Source: Clusia tigrina (Eukaryota; Arthropoda; Insecta; Diptera; Clusiidae). From it: a stretch of 64,000 nt of DNA. Made by a program: the position numbers and the translations under genes. The stretch is taken from contig OV050032.1 of NCBI GenBank assembly GCA_920105625.2, positions 117,350,542-117,414,541 of the forward strand, written 5' to 3'. This document shows, piece by piece, positions 28,301 through 42,235 of the stretch. Every line of letters starts with the position of its first letter. Position 1 is the first letter of the stretch. The notes under the pieces were generated by a model. The model did not search any database. It was not told where the DNA came from and saw only the letters and a program-made list of their open reading frames with translations.

Positions 28301-29800
28301 TTACAAAATTTCAAGGTTTTATGACGCTCCAGTAAAAAGTTACAAGCATTTGTATGTTGCAAACTTTGATAGGTGTAGGACGTACCGTATAGAAGTTAGG
28401 GCCATTTGAAGTTTTATCAGTGTTTGATTTGGGACTTTAGGGTAGCATAGTTTTGAGCGATAGCTTAAATTGACAAGAGGCTCGAGTACTTTATTGTTAA
28501 AAAATTTCAATGTTTTATGACGCTCCAGTAAAAGTTACAAGCATTTGTATGTTGCAAACTTTGATAGGTGTAGGACGTACCGTATAAAAGTTAGGGCCAT
28601 TTGAAGTTTTATCAGTGTTTGATGTGGGACTCAAGCGTAGCATAGCTTTGAGCGATAGCTTAAATTGACAAGAGGCTCGGGTATTTCATTGTTACAAAAT
28701 TTCAATGTTTTATGACGCTCCAGTAAAAGTTACAAGCATTTGTATGTTGCCAACTTTGATAGGTGTAGGACGTACCGTATAGAAGTTAGGGGCGTTTGAA
28801 GTTTTATCAGTGTTTGATTTGGTACTCAAGGGTAGCATAGCTTTGAGCGATAGCTTAAATTGACAAGAGGCTCGAGTACTTTATTGTTACAAAATTTCAA
28901 GGTTTTATGACGCTCCAGTAAAAAGTTACAAGCATTTGAATTTTGCCAACTTTGATAGGTGTAGGACGTACCGTATAGAAGTTAGGGCCATTTGAAGTTT
29001 TATCAGTGTTTGATTTGGTACTCAAGGGTAGCATAGCTTTGAGCGATAGCTTAAATTGACAAGAGGCTCGAGTACTTTATTGTTACAAAATTTCAATGTT
29101 TTATGACGCTCCAGTAAAAAGTTACAAGTATTTGAATTTTGCCAGCTTTGATAATTGTAGGACGTATCGTATAGAAGTTAGGGCCATTTGAAGTTTTATC
29201 AGTGTTTGAGTTGGGACTCTAGGGTAGCATAGCTTTGAGCGATAGCTTAAATTGACAAGAGGCTCGAGTACTTTATTGTTACAAAATTTCAAGGTTTTAT
29301 GACGCTCCAGTAAAAAGTTACAAGCATTTGTATGTTGCAAATTTTGATAGGTGTAGGACGTACCGTATAGAAGTTAGGGCCATTAGAAGTTTTATCAGTG
29401 TTTGATTTGGGACTCTAGGGTAGCATAGTTTTGAGCGATAGCTTAAATTGACAAGAGGCTCGAGTACTTTATTGTTACAAAATTTCAATGTTTTATGACG
29501 CTCCAGTAAAATGTTACAAGCATTTGTATGTTGCAAACTTTGATAGGTGTAGGACGTACCGTATAAAAGTTAGGGCCATTTGAAGTTTTATCAGTGTTTG
29601 ATTTGGGACTCAAGCGTAGCATAGCTTTGAGAGATAGCTTAAATTGACAAGAGGCTCGGGTATTTCATTGTTACAAAATTTCAAGGTTTTATGACGCTCC
29701 AGTAAAAAGTTACAAGCATTTGTATGTTGCCAACTTTGATAGGTGTAGGACGTACCGTATAGAAGTTAGGGGCGTTTGAAGTTTTATCAGTGTTTGATTT
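25320..29800 (+). repeat. Duplicated ~1.75-kb satellite block at 2739-bp offset
   Basis: About 25320-27060 and 28060-29800 share rare variants at a constant offset of 2739 bp. Markers are GGCTTGAGTAC, GGTTTTTTGACG, TTTGAGGTTTTATC, ACAAGTATTTGAATTTTGCC with GATAATTGTAGG, and GACGTATCG. The offset matches the unit size of the 13.5-18.9 kb HOR (14 monomers less about five bases), so the two regions probably descend from one HOR family. About 1 kb of different monomers separates the two blocks. Confidence 0.8.
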
Positions 29801-31279
29801 GGTACTCAAGGGTAGCATGGCTTTGAGCGATAGCTTAAATTGACAAGAGGCTCGAGTACTTTATTGTTACAAAATTTCAAGGTTTTATGACGCTCCAGTA
29901 AAAAGTTACAAGCATTAGAATTTTGCAAACTTTGATAGGTGTAGGACGTACCGTATGGAAGTTAGGGGCGTTTGAAGTTTTATCAGTGTTTGATTTGGTA
30001 CTCAAGGGTAGCATAGCTTTGAGCGATAGCTTAAATTGACAAGAGGCTCGAGTACTTTATTGTTACAAAATTTCAAGGTTTTATGACGCTCCAGTAAAAA
30101 GTTACAAGCATTTGTATGTTGCAAACTTTGATAAGTGTAGGACGTACCGTATAGAAGTTAGGCCCATTTGAAGTTTTATCAGTGTTTGATTTGGGACTCT
30201 AGGGTAGCATAGGTTTGAGCGATAGCTTAAATTGGCAAGAGGCTCGAGTACTTTATTGTTACAAAATTTCAATGTTTTATGACGCTCCAGTAAAAAGTTA
30301 CAAGCATTTGTATGTTGCAAACTTTGATAGGTGTAGGACGTACCGTATAAAAGTTAGGGCCATTTGAAGTTTTATCAGTGTTTGATTTGGGACTCAAGCG
30401 TAGCATAGCTTTGAGCGATAGCTTAAATTGACAAGAGGCTCGGGTATTTCATTGTTACAAAATTTCAAGGTTTTATGACGCTCCAGTAAAAAGTTACAAG
30501 CATTTGTATGTTGCCAACTTTGATAGGTGTAGGACGTACCGTATAGAAGTTAGGGGCGTTTGAAGTTTTATCAGTGTTTGATTTGGTACTCAAGGGTAGC
30601 ATGGCTTTGAGCGATAGCTTAAATTGACAAGAGGCTCGAGTACTTTATTGTTACAAAATTTCAAGGTTTTATGACGCTCCAGTAAAAAGTTACAAGCATT
30701 AGAATTTTGCAAACTTTGATAGGTGTAGGACGTACCGTATAGAAGTTAGGGCCATTTGAAGTTTTATCAGTGTTTGATTTGGGACTCTAGGGTAGCATAG
30801 TTTTGAGCGATAGCTTAAATTGACAAGAGGCTCGAGTACTTTATTGTTACAACATTTCAATGTTTTATGACGCTCCAGTAAAAAGTTACAAGCATTTGTA
30901 TGTTGCAAACTTTGATAGGTGTAGGACGTACCGTATAGAAGTTAGGGCCATTTGAAGTTTTATCAGTGTTTGAGTTGGGACTCTAGGGTGGCATAGCTTT
31001 GAGCGATAGCTTAAATTGACAAGAGGCTCGAGTACTTTATTGTTACAAAATTTCAAGGTCTTATGACACTCCAGTAAAAAGTTACAAGCATTTGTATGTT
31101 GCCAACTTTGATAGGTGTAGGACGTACCGTATAGAAGTTAGGGCCATTTGAAGTTTTATCAGTGTTTGATTTGGGACTCTAGGGTAGCATAGTTTTGAGC
31201 GATAGCTTAAATTGACAAGAGGCTCGAGTACTTTATTGTTACAATATTTCAATGTTTTATAACGCTCCAGTAAAAAGTT

Positions 31280-34200
31280 ACAAGCATTTGTATGTTGCAA
31301 ACTTTGATAGGTGTAGGACGTACCGTATAGAAGTTGGGGGCATTTGAAGTTTTATCAGTGTTTGATTTGGGACTCTAGGGTAGCATAGCTTTGAGCGATA
31401 GCTTAAATTGACAAGAGGCTCGAGTACTTTATTGTTACAAAATTTCAAGGTTTTATGACGCTCCAGTAAAAAGTTACAAGCATTTGTATGTTGCAAACTT
31501 TGATAGGTGTAGGACGTACCGTATAGAAGTTAGGGCCATTTGAAGTTTTATCAGTGTTTGATTTGGGACTCTAGGGTAGCATAGTTCTGAGCGATAGCTT
31601 AAATTGACAAGAGGCTCGAGTACTTTATTGTTACAAAATTTCAATGTTTTATGACGCTCCAGTAAAAAGTTACAAGCATTTGTATGTTGCAAACTTTGAT
31701 AGGTGTAGGACGTACCGTATAAAAGTTAGGGCCATTTGAAGTTTTATCAGTGTTTGATTTGGGACTCAAGCGTAGCATAGCTTTGAGCGATAGCTTAAAT
31801 TGACAAGAGGCTCGGGTATTTCATTGTTACAAAATTTCTAGGTTTTATGACGCTCCAGTAAAAAGTTACAAGCATTTGTATGTTGCCAACTTTGATAGGT
31901 GTAGGACGTACCGTATAGAAGTTAGGGCCATTTGAAGTTTTATCAGTGTTTGAGTTGGGACTCTAGGGTAGCATAGCTTTGAGCGATAGCTTAAATTGAC
32001 AAGAGCCTCGAGTACTTTATTGTTACAAAATTTCAAGGTTTTATGACGCTCCAGTAAAAAGTTACAAGCATTTGTATGTTGCCAACTTTGATAGGTGTAG
32101 GACGTACCGTATAGAAGTTAGGGCGTTTGAAGTTTTATCAGTGTTTGATTTGGTACTCAAGGGTAGCATAGCTTTGAGCGATAGCTTAAATTGACAATAG
32201 GCTCGCGTACTTTATTGTTACAAAATTTCAAGGTTTTATGACGCTCCAGTAAAAAGTTACAAGCATTTGAATTTTGCAAACTTTGATAGGTGTAGGACGT
32301 ACCGTATAGAAGTTAGGGCCATTTGAAGTTTTATCAGTGTTTGAGTTTGGACTCTAGGGTACCATAGCTTTGAGCGATAGCTTAAATTGACAAGAGGCTC
32401 GAGTACTTTATTGTTACAAAATTTCAAGGTTTTATGACGCTCCACTAAAAAGTTACAAGCATTTGTATGTTGCAAACTTTGATAGGTGTAGGACGTACCG
32501 TATAGAAGTTGGGGGCATTTGAAGTTTTATCAGTGTTTGATTTAGGACTCTAGGGTAGCATAGCTGTGAGCGATAGCTTAAATTGACAAGAGGCTCGAGT
32601 ACTTTATTGTTACAAAATTTCAAGGTTTTATGACGCTCCAGTAAAAAGTTACAAGCATTTGTATGTTGCAAACTTTGATATGTGTAGGACGTACCGTATA
32701 GAAGTTAGGGCCATTTGAAGTTTCATTAGTGTTTGATTTGGGACTCTAGGGTAGCATAGTTTTGAGCGATAGCTTAAATTGACAAGAGGCTCGAGTACTT
32801 TATTGTTACAAAATTTCAATGTTTTATGACGCTCCAGTAAAAAGTTACAAGCATTTGTATGTTGCAAACTTTGATAGGTGTAGGACGTACCGTATACAAG
32901 TTAGGGCCATTTGAAGTTTTATCAGTGTTTGATTTGGGACTCAAGCGTAGCATAGCTTTGAGCGATAGCTTAAATTGACAAGAGGCTCGGGTATTTCATT
33001 GTTACAAAATTTCAAGGTTTTATGACGCTCCAGTAAAAAGTTACAAGCATTTGTATGTTGCCAACTTTGATAGGTGTAGGCCGTACCGTATAGAAGTTAG
33101 GGGCGTTTGAAGTTTTATCAGTGTTTGATTTGGTACTCAAGGGTAGCATAGCTTTGAGCGATAGCTTAAATTGACAAGAGGCTCGAGTACTTTATTGTTA
33201 CAAAATTTCAAGGTTATATGACGCTCCAGTAAAAAGTTACAAGCATTTGAATTTTGCAAACTTTGATAGGTGTAGGACGTACCGTATAGAAGTTAGGGCC
33301 ATTTGAAGCTTTATCAGTGTTTGAGTTGGGACTCTAGGGTAGCATAGCTTTGAGCGATAGATTAAAGTGACAAGAGGCTCGAGTACATTATTGTTACAAA
33401 ATTTCAAGGTTTTATGACGCTCCAGTAAAAAGTTACAAGCATTTGTATGTTGCAAACTTTGATAGGTGTAGGACGTACCGTATAGAAGTTGGGGGCATTT
33501 GAAGTTTTATCAGTGTTTGATTTGGGACTCTAGGGTAGCATAGCTTTGAGCGATAGCTTAAATTGACAAGAGGCTCGGGTATTTCATTGTTACAAAATTT
33601 CAAGGTTTTATGACGCTCCAGTAAAAAGTTACAAGCATTTGTATGTTGCAAACTTTGATACGTGTAGGACGTACCGTAAAGAAGTTAGGGGCGTTTGAAG
33701 TTTTATCAGTATTTGATTTGGGACTCTAGGGTAGCATAGCTTTGGGCGATAGCTTAAATTGACAAGAGGCTCGAGTACTTTATTGTAAAAAAATTTCAAG
33801 GTTTTAGGACTCTCCAGTAAAAAGTTACAAGCATTTGTATGTTGCAAACTTTGATAGGTGTAGGACGTACCGTATAGAAGTTAGGGCCATTTGAAGTTTT
33901 ATCAGTGTTTGATTTGGGACTCAAGCGTAGCATAGCTTTGAGCGATAGCTTAAATTGACAAGAGGCTCGGGTATTTCATTGTTACAAAATTTCAAGGTTT
34001 TATGACGCTCCAGTAAAAAGTTACAAGCATTTGTATGTTGCCAACTTTGATAGGTGTAGGACGTACCGTATAGAAGTTAGGGGCGTTTGAAGTTTTATCA
34101 GTGTTTGATTTGGTACTCAAGGGTAGCATAGCTTTGAGCGATAGCTTAAATTGAGAAGAGGCTCGAGTACTTTATTGTTACAAAATTTCAAGGTTTTATA

Positions 34201-37200
34201 ACGCTATAGTAAAAAGTTACAAGCATTTGAATTTTGCCAACTTTGATAGGTGTAGGACGTACCGTATAGAAGTTAGGGCCATTTGAAGTTTTATCAGTGT
34301 TTGAGTTGGGACTCTAGGGTAGCATAGCTTTGAGCGATAGCTTAAATTGACAAGAGGCTCGAGTACTTTATTGTTACAAAATTTCAAGGTTTTATGACGC
34401 TCCAGTAAAAAGTTACAAGCATTTGTATGTTGCCAACTTTGATAGGTGTAGGACGTACCGTATAGAAGTTAGGGGCGTTTGAAGTTTTATCAGTGTTTGA
34501 TTTAGTACTCAAGGGTAGCATAGCTTTGAGCGATAGCTTAAATTGACAAGAGGCTCGAGTACTTTATTGTTACAAAATTTCAAGGTTTTATGACGCTCCA
34601 GTAAAAAGTTACAAGCATTTGAATTTTGCCAAATTTGATAGGTGTAGGACGTACCGTATAGAAGTTAGGGCCATTTGAAGTTTTATCAGTGTTTGAGTTG
34701 GGACTCTAGGGTAGCATAGCTTTGAGCGATAGCTTAAATTGACAAGAGGCTCGAGTACTTTATTGTTACAAAATTTCAAGGTTTTATGACGCTCCAGTAA
34801 AAAGTTACAAGCATTTGTATGTTGCAAACTTTGATAGGTGTAGGACGTACCGTATAGAAGTTGGGGGCATTTGAAGTTTTATCAGTGTTTGATTTGGGAC
34901 TCTAGGGAAGCATAGCTTTGAGCGATAGCTTAAATTGACAAGAGGCTCGAGTACTTTATTGTTACAAAATTTCAAGGTTTTATGACGCTCCAGTAAAAAG
35001 TTACAAGCATTTGTATGTTGCAAACTTTGATAGGTGTAGGACGTACCGTATAGAAGTTAGGGCCATTTGAAGTTTTATCAGTGTTTGATTTGGGACTCTA
35101 GGGTAGCAAAGTTTTGAGCGATAGCTTAAATTGACAAGAGGCTCGAGTACTTTATTGTTACAAAATTTCAATGTTTTATGACGCCCCAGTAAAAAGTTAC
35201 AAGCATTTGTATGTTGCAAACTTTGATAGGTGTAGGACGTATCGTATAGAAGTTAGGGCCATTCGAAGTTTTATCAGTGTTTGATTTGGGACTCAAGCGT
35301 AGCATAGCTTTGAGCGATAGCTTAAATTGACAAGAGGCTCGGGTATTTCATTGTTACAAAAGTTCAAGGTTTTATGACGCTCCAGTAAAAAGTTACAAGC
35401 ATTTGTATGTTGCCAACTTTGATAGGTGTAGGACGTACCGTATAGAAGTTAGGGGCGTTTGAAGTTTTATCAGTGTTTGATTTGGTACTCAAGGGTAGCA
35501 TAGCTTTGAGCGATAGCTTAAATTGACAAGAGGCTCGAGTACTTTATTGTTACAAAATTTCAAGGTTTTATGACGCTCCAGTAAAAAGTTACAAGCATTT
35601 GAATTTTGCCAACTTTGATAGATGTAGGACGTACCGTATAGAAGTTAGGGCCATTTGAAGTTTTATCAGTGTTTGAGTTGGGACTCTAGGGTAGCATAGC
35701 TTTGAGCGATAGCTTAAATTGACAAGAGGCTCGAGTACTTTATTGTTACAAAATTTCAAGGTTTTATGACGCTCCAATAAAAAGTTACAAGCATTTGTAT
35801 GTTGCAAACTTTGATAGGTGTAGGACGTACCGTATAGAAGTTGGGGGCATTTGAAGTTTTATCAGTGTTTGATTTGGGACTCTAGGGTAGCATAGCTTTG
35901 AGCGATAGCTTAAATTGACAAGAGGCTCGAGTACTTTATTGTTACAAAATTTCAAGGTTTTATGACGCTCCAGTAAAAAGTTACAAGCATTTGTATGTTG
36001 CAAACTTTGATAGGTGTAGGACGTACCGTATAGAAGTTAGGGCCATTTGAAGTTTTATCAGTGTTTGATTTGGGACTCTAGGGTAGCATAGTTCTGAGCG
36101 ATAGCTTAAATTGACAAGAGGCTCGAGTACTTTATTGTTACAAAATTTCAATGTTTTATGACGCTCCAGTAAAAAGTTACAAGCATTTGTATGTTGCAAA
36201 CTCTGATAGGTGTAGGACGTACCGTATAAAAGTTAGGGCCATTTGAAGTTTTATCAGTGTTTGATTTGGGACTCAAGCGTAGCATAGCTTTGAGCGATAG
36301 CTTAAATTGACAAGAGGCTCGGGTATTTCATTGTAACAAAAATTTCTAGGTTTTATGACGCTCCAGTAAAAAGTTACAAGCATTTGTATGTTGCCAACTT
36401 TGATAGGTGTAGGACGTACCGTATAGAAGTTAGGGCCATTTGAAGTTTTATCAGTGTTTGAGTTGGGACTCTAGGGTAGCATAGCTTTGAGCGATAGCTT
36501 AAATTGACAAGAGCCTCGAGTACTTTATTGTTACAAAATTTCAAGGTTTTATGACGCTCCAGTAAAAAGTTACAAGCATTTGTATGTTGCCAACTTTGAT
36601 AGGTGTAGGACGTACCGTATAGAAGTTAGGGGCGTTTGAAGTTTTATCAGTGTTTGATTTGGTACTCAAGGGTAGCATAGCTTTGAGCGATAGCTTAAAT
36701 TGACAATAGGCTCGCGTACTTTATTGTTACAAAATTTCAAGGTTTTATGACGCTCCAGTAAAAAGTTACAAGCATTTGAATTTTGCAAACTTTGATAGGT
36801 GTAGGACGTACCGTATAGAAGTTAGGGCCATTTGAAGTTTTATCAGTGTTTGAGTTTGGACTCTAGGGTACCATAGCTTTGAGCGATAGCTTAAATTGAC
36901 AAGAGGCTCGAGTACTTTATTGTTACAAAATTTCAAGGTTTTATGACGCTCCACTAAAAAGTTACAAGCATTTGTATGTTGCAAACTTTGATAGGTGTAG
37001 GACGTACCGTATAGAAGTTGGGGGCATTTGAAGTTTTATCAGTGTTTGATTTGGGACTCTAGGGTAGCATAGCTGTGAGCGATAGCTTAAATTGACAAGA
37101 GGCTCGAGTACTTTATTGTTACAAAATTTCAAGGTTTTATGACGCTCCAGTAAAAAGTTACAAGCATTTGTATGTTGCAAACTTTGATAGGTGTAGGACG

Positions 37201-38149
37201 TACCGTATAGAAGTTAGGGCCATTTGAAGTTTTATTAGTGTTTGATTTGGGACTCTAGGGTAGCATAGTTTTGAGCGATAGCTTAAATTGACAAGAGGCT
37301 CGAGTACTTTATTGTTACAAAATTTCAATGTTTTATGACGCTCCAGTAAAAAGTTACAAGCATTTGTATGTTGCAAACTTTGATAGGTGTAGGACGTACC
37401 GTATACAAGTTAGGGCCATTTGAAGTTTTATCAGTGTTTGATTTGGGACTCAAGCGTAGCATAGCTTTGAGCGATAGCTTAAATTGACAAGAGGCTCGGG
37501 TATTTCATTGTTACAAAATTTCAAGGTTTTATGACGCTCCAGTAAAAAGTTACAAGCATTTGTATGTTGCCAACTTTGATAGGTGTAGGCCGTACCGTAT
37601 AGAAGTTAGGGGCGTTTGAAGTTTTATCAGTGTTTGATTTGGTACTCAAGGGTAGCATAGCTTTGAGCGATAGCTTAAATTGACAAGAGGCTCGAGTACT
37701 TTATTGTTACAAAATTTCAAGGTTATATGACGCTCCAGTAAAAAGTTACAAGCATTTGAATTTTGCAAACTTTGATAGGTGTAGGACGTACCGTATAGAA
37801 GTTAGGGCCATTTGAAGCTTTATCAGTGTTTGAGTTGGGACTCTAGGGTAGCATAGCTTTGAGCGATAGATTAAAGTGACAAGAGGCTCGAGTACATTAT
37901 TGTTACAAAATTTCAAGGTTTTATGACGCTCCAGTAAAAAGTTACAAGCATTTGTATGTTGCAAACTTTGATAGGTGTAGGACGTACCGTATAGAAGTTG
38001 GGGGCATTTGAAGTTTTATCAGTGTTTGATTTGGGACTCTAGGGTAGCATAGCTTTGAACGATAGCTTAAATTGACAAGAGGCTCGAGTACTTTATTGTT
38101 ACAAAATTTCAAGGTTTTATGACGCTCCAGTAAAAAGTTACAAGCATTT
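31280..38149 (+). repeat. Two copies of a ~2.4-kb satellite block, offset ~4508 bp
   Basis: About 31280-33640 and 35787-38149 match in order with offsets of 4507-4509 bp, close to 23 monomers. Shared markers are TAGTTCTGAGCG, TTTCTAGGTTTTATG, AGAGCCTCGAG, GACAATAGGCTCGCG, GGGTACCATAG, CTCCACTAAAAAG, AGCTGTGAGCG, GTATACAAG, GTAGGCCGTACC, GGTTATATGACG, and AGATTAAAGTGAC with GTACATTATTG. So many private variants in the same order indicate a recent duplication. Confidence 0.85.
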
Positions 38150-41100
38150 GTATGTTGCAAACTTTGATACGTGTAGGACGTACCGTAAAGAAGTTAGGGG
38201 CGTTTGAAGTTTTATCAGTATTTGATTTGGGACTCTAGGGTAGCATAGCTTTGGGCGATAGCTTAAATTGACAAGAGGCTCGAGTACTTTATTGTTACAA
38301 AATTTCAAGGTTTTATGACGCTCCAGTAAAAAGTTACAAGCATTTGAATTTTGCAAACTTTGATAGGTGTAGGACGTACCGTATAGAAGTTAGGGCCATT
38401 TGCAGTTTTATCAGTGTTTGAGTTGGGACTCTAGGGTAGCATAGCTTTGAGCGATAGCTTAAATTGACAAGAGGCTCGAGTACTTTATTGTAAAAAAATT
38501 TCAAGGTTTTAGGACGCTCCAGTAAAAAGTTTCAAGCATTTGTATGTTGCAAACTTTGATAGGTGTAGGACGTACCGTACAGAAGTTAGGGCCATTTGAA
38601 GTTTTATCAGTGTTTGATTTGGGACTCTAGGGTAGCATAGTTTTGAGCGATAGCTTAAATTTACAAGAGGCTCGAGTACTTTCTTGTTACAAAATTTAAA
38701 TGTTTTATGACTCTCCAGTAAAAAGTTACAAGCATTTGTATGTTGCAAACTTTGATAGGTGTAGGACGTACCGTATAGAAGTTAGGGCCATTTGAAGTTT
38801 TATCAGTGTTTGATTTGGGACTCAAGCGTAGCATAGCTTTGAGCGATAGCTTAAATTGACAAGAGGCTCGGGTATTTCATTGTTACAAAATTTCAAGGTT
38901 TTATGACGCTCCAGTAAAAAGTTACAATCATTTGTATGTTGCAAACTTTGATAGGTGTAGGACGTACCGTATAAAAGTTAGGGCCATTTGAAGTTTTATC
39001 AGTGTTTGATTTGGGACTCAAGCGTAGCATAGCTTTGAGCGATAGCTTAAATTGACAAGAAGCTCGGGTATTTCATTGTTACAAAATTTCAAGGTTTTAT
39101 GACGCTCCAGTAAAAAGTTACAAGCATTTGAATTTTGCAAACTTTGATAGGTGTAGGACGTACCGTATAGAAGTTAGGGCCATTTGAAGCTTTATCAGTG
39201 TTTGAGTTGGGACTCTAGGGTAGCATAGCTTTGAGCGATAGATTAAAGTGACAAGAGGCTCTAGTACATTATTGTTACAAAATTTCAAGGTTTTATGACG
39301 CTCCAGTAAAAAGTTACAAGAATTTGTATGTTGCAAACTTTGATATGTGTAGGACGTACCGTATAGAAGTTGGGGGCATTTGAAGTTTTATCAGTGTTTG
39401 ATTTGGGACTCTAGGGTAGCATAGCTTTGAGCGATAGCTTAAATTGACAAGAGGCTCGAGTACTTTATTGTTACAAAATTTCAAGGTTTTATGACGCTCC
39501 AGTAAAAAGTTACAAGCATTTGTATGTTGCAAACTTTGATACGTGTAGGACGTACCGTAAAGAAGTTAGGGGCGTTTGAAGTTTTATCAGTATTTGATTT
39601 GGGACTCTAGGGTAGCATAGCTTTGGGCGATAGCTTAAATTGACAAGAGGCTCGAGTACTTTATTGTTACAAAATTTCAAGGTTTTATGACGCTCCAGTA
39701 AAAAGTTACAAGCATTTGAATTTTGCAAACTTTGATAGGTGTAGGACGTACCGTATAGAAGTTAGGGCCATTTGCAGTTTTATCAGTGTTTGAGTTGGGA
39801 CTCTAGGGTAGCATAGCTTTGAGCGATAGCTTAAATTGACAAGAGGCTCGAGTACTTTATTGTAAAAAAATTTCAAGGTTTTAGGACGCTCCAGTAAAAA
39901 GTTTCAAGCATTTGTATGTTGCAAACTTTGATAGGTGTAGGACGTACCGTACAGAAGTTAGGGCCATTTGAAGTTTTATCAGTGTTTGATTTGGGACTCT
40001 AGGGTAGCATAGTTTTGAGCGATAGCTTAAATTTACAAGAGGCTCGAGTACTTTCTTGTTACAAAATTTAAATGTTTTATGACTCTCCAGTAAAAAGTTA
40101 CAAGCATTTGTATGTTGCAAACTTTGATAGGTGTAGGACGTACCGTATAGAAGTTAGGGCCATTTGAAGTTTTATCAGTGTTTGATTTGGGACTCAAGCG
40201 TAGCATAGCTTTGAGCGATAGCTTAAATTGACAAGAGGCTCGGGTATTTCATTGTTACAAAATTTCAAGGTTTTATGACGCTCCAGTAAAAAGTTACAAG
40301 CATTTGTATGTTGCAAACTTTGATAGGTGTAGGACGTACCGTATAAAAGTTAGGGCCATTTGAAGTTTTATCAGTGTTTGATTTGGGACTCAAGCGTAGC
40401 ATAGCTTTGAGCGATAGCTTAAATTGACAAGAAGCTCGGGTATTTCATTGTTACAAAATTTCAAGGTTTTATGACGCTCCAGTAAAAAGTTACAAGCATT
40501 TGTATGTTGCCAACTTTGATAGGTGTAGGACGTACCGTATAGAAGTTAGGGGCGTTTGAAGTTTTATCAGTGTTTGATTTAGTACTCAAGGGTAGCATAG
40601 CTTTGAGCGATAGCTTAAATTGAGAAGAGGCTCGAGTACTTTATTGTTACAAAATTTCAAGGTTTTATAACGCTATAGTAAAAAGTTACAAGCATTTGAA
40701 TTTTGCCAACTTTGATAGGTGTAGGACGTACCGTATAGAAGTTAGGGCCATTGGAAGTTTTATCAGTGTTTGAGTTGGGACTCTAGGGTAGCATAGCTTT
40801 GAGCGATAGCTTAAATTGACAAGAGGCTCGAGTACTTTATTGTTACAAAATTTCAAGGTTTTATGACGCTCCAGTAAAAAGTTACAAGCATTTGTATGTT
40901 GCCAACTTTGATAGGTGTAGGACGTACCGTATAGAAGTTAGGGGCGTTTGAAGTTTTATCAGTGTTTGATTTAGTACTCAAGGGTAGCATAGCTTTGAGC
41001 GATAGCTTAAATTGACAAGAGGCTCGAGTACTTTATTGTTACAAAATTTCAAGGTTTTATGACGCTCCAGTAAAAAGTTACAAGCATTTGAATTTTGCCA

Positions 41101-42070
41101 AATTTGATAGGTGTAGGACGTACCGTATAGAAGTTAGGGCCATTTGAAGTTTTATCAGTGTTTGAGTTGGGACTCTAGGGTAGCATAGCTTTGAGCGATA
41201 GCTTAAATTGACAAGAGGCTCGAGTACTTTATTGTTACAAAATTTCAAGGTTTTATGACGCTCCAGTAAAAAGTTACAAGCATTTGTATGTTGCAAACTT
41301 TGATAGGTGTAGGACGTACCGTATAGAAGTTGGGGGCATTTGAAGTTTTATCAGTGTTTGATTTGGGACTCTAGGGAAGCATAGCTTTGAGCGATAGCTT
41401 AAATTGACAAGAGGCTCGAGTACTTTATTGTTACAAAATTTCAAGGTTTTATGACGCTCCAGTAAAAAGTTACAAGCATTTGTATGTTGCAAACTTTGAT
41501 AGGTGTAGGACGTACCGTATAGAAGTTAGGGCCATTTGAAGTTTTATCAGTGTTTGATTTGGGACTCTAGGGTAGCAAAGTTTTGAGCGATAGCTTAAAT
41601 TGACAAGAGGCTCGAGTACTTTATTGTTACAAAATTTCAATGTTTTATGACGCCCCAGTAAAAAGTTACAAGCATTTGTATGTTGCAAACTTTGATAGGT
41701 GTAGGACGTATCGTATAGAAGTTAGGGCCATTCGAAGTTTTATCAGTGTTTGATTTGGGACTCAAGCGTAGCATAGCTTTGAGCGATAGCTTAAATTGAC
41801 AAGAGGCTCGGGTATTTCATTGTTACAAAAGTTCAAGGTTTTATGACGCTCCAGTAAAAAGTTACAAGCATTTGTATGTTGCCAACTTTGATAGGTGTAG
41901 GACGTACCGTATAGAAGTTAGGGGCGTTTGAAGTTTTATCAGTGTTTGATTTGGTACTCAAGGGTAGCATAGCTTTGAGCGATAGCTTAAATTGACAAGA
42001 GGCTCGAGTACTTTATTGTTACAAAATTTCAAGGTTTTATGACGCTCCAATAAAAAGTTACAAGCATTTG
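34000..42070 (+). repeat. ~1.6-kb satellite block copied at 6469-bp offset
   Basis: About 34000-35600 recurs at about 40470-42070, offset 6469 bp or 33 monomers plus one base. Shared markers are TTGAGAAGAGG, TTATAACGCTATAG, GATTTAGTACTC, GCCAAATTTG, AGGGAAGCATAG, GTAGCAAAG, GACGCCCCAG, GACGTATCGTATAG, CATTCGAAG and AAAAGTTCAAGG. The second copy runs up to the monomers next to the retrotransposon insertion. Confidence 0.85.
37746..40490 (+). repeat. Tandem 7-monomer HOR (1372 bp x 2)
   Basis: Two adjacent units, about 37746-39117 and 39118-40490, match at an offset of exactly 1372 bp, or 7 x 196. Shared markers are TTTGAAGCTTTATC, AGATTAAAGTGAC, GATACGTGTAGG with GTAAAGAAG, CATTTGCAGTTTT, TTGTAAAAAAATTTC, AAGTTTCAAGC, AAATTTACAAGAGG with TTTCTTGTTAC, and GACTCTCCAG. 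The two units differ at only scattered bases. The first overlaps the end of the 35787-38149 block. Confidence 0.88.
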
Positions 42071-42235
42071 TATGTTGCAAACTTTGATAGGTGTAGGATG
42101 TACCGTATAGAAGTTGCGGGCATTTGAAGTTTTATCAGTGTTTGATTTGGGACTTTAGGGTAGCATAGCTTTGAGCGATAGCTTAAATTGACAAGAGGCT
42201 CGAGTACTTTATTGTTACAAAATTTCAAGGTTTTA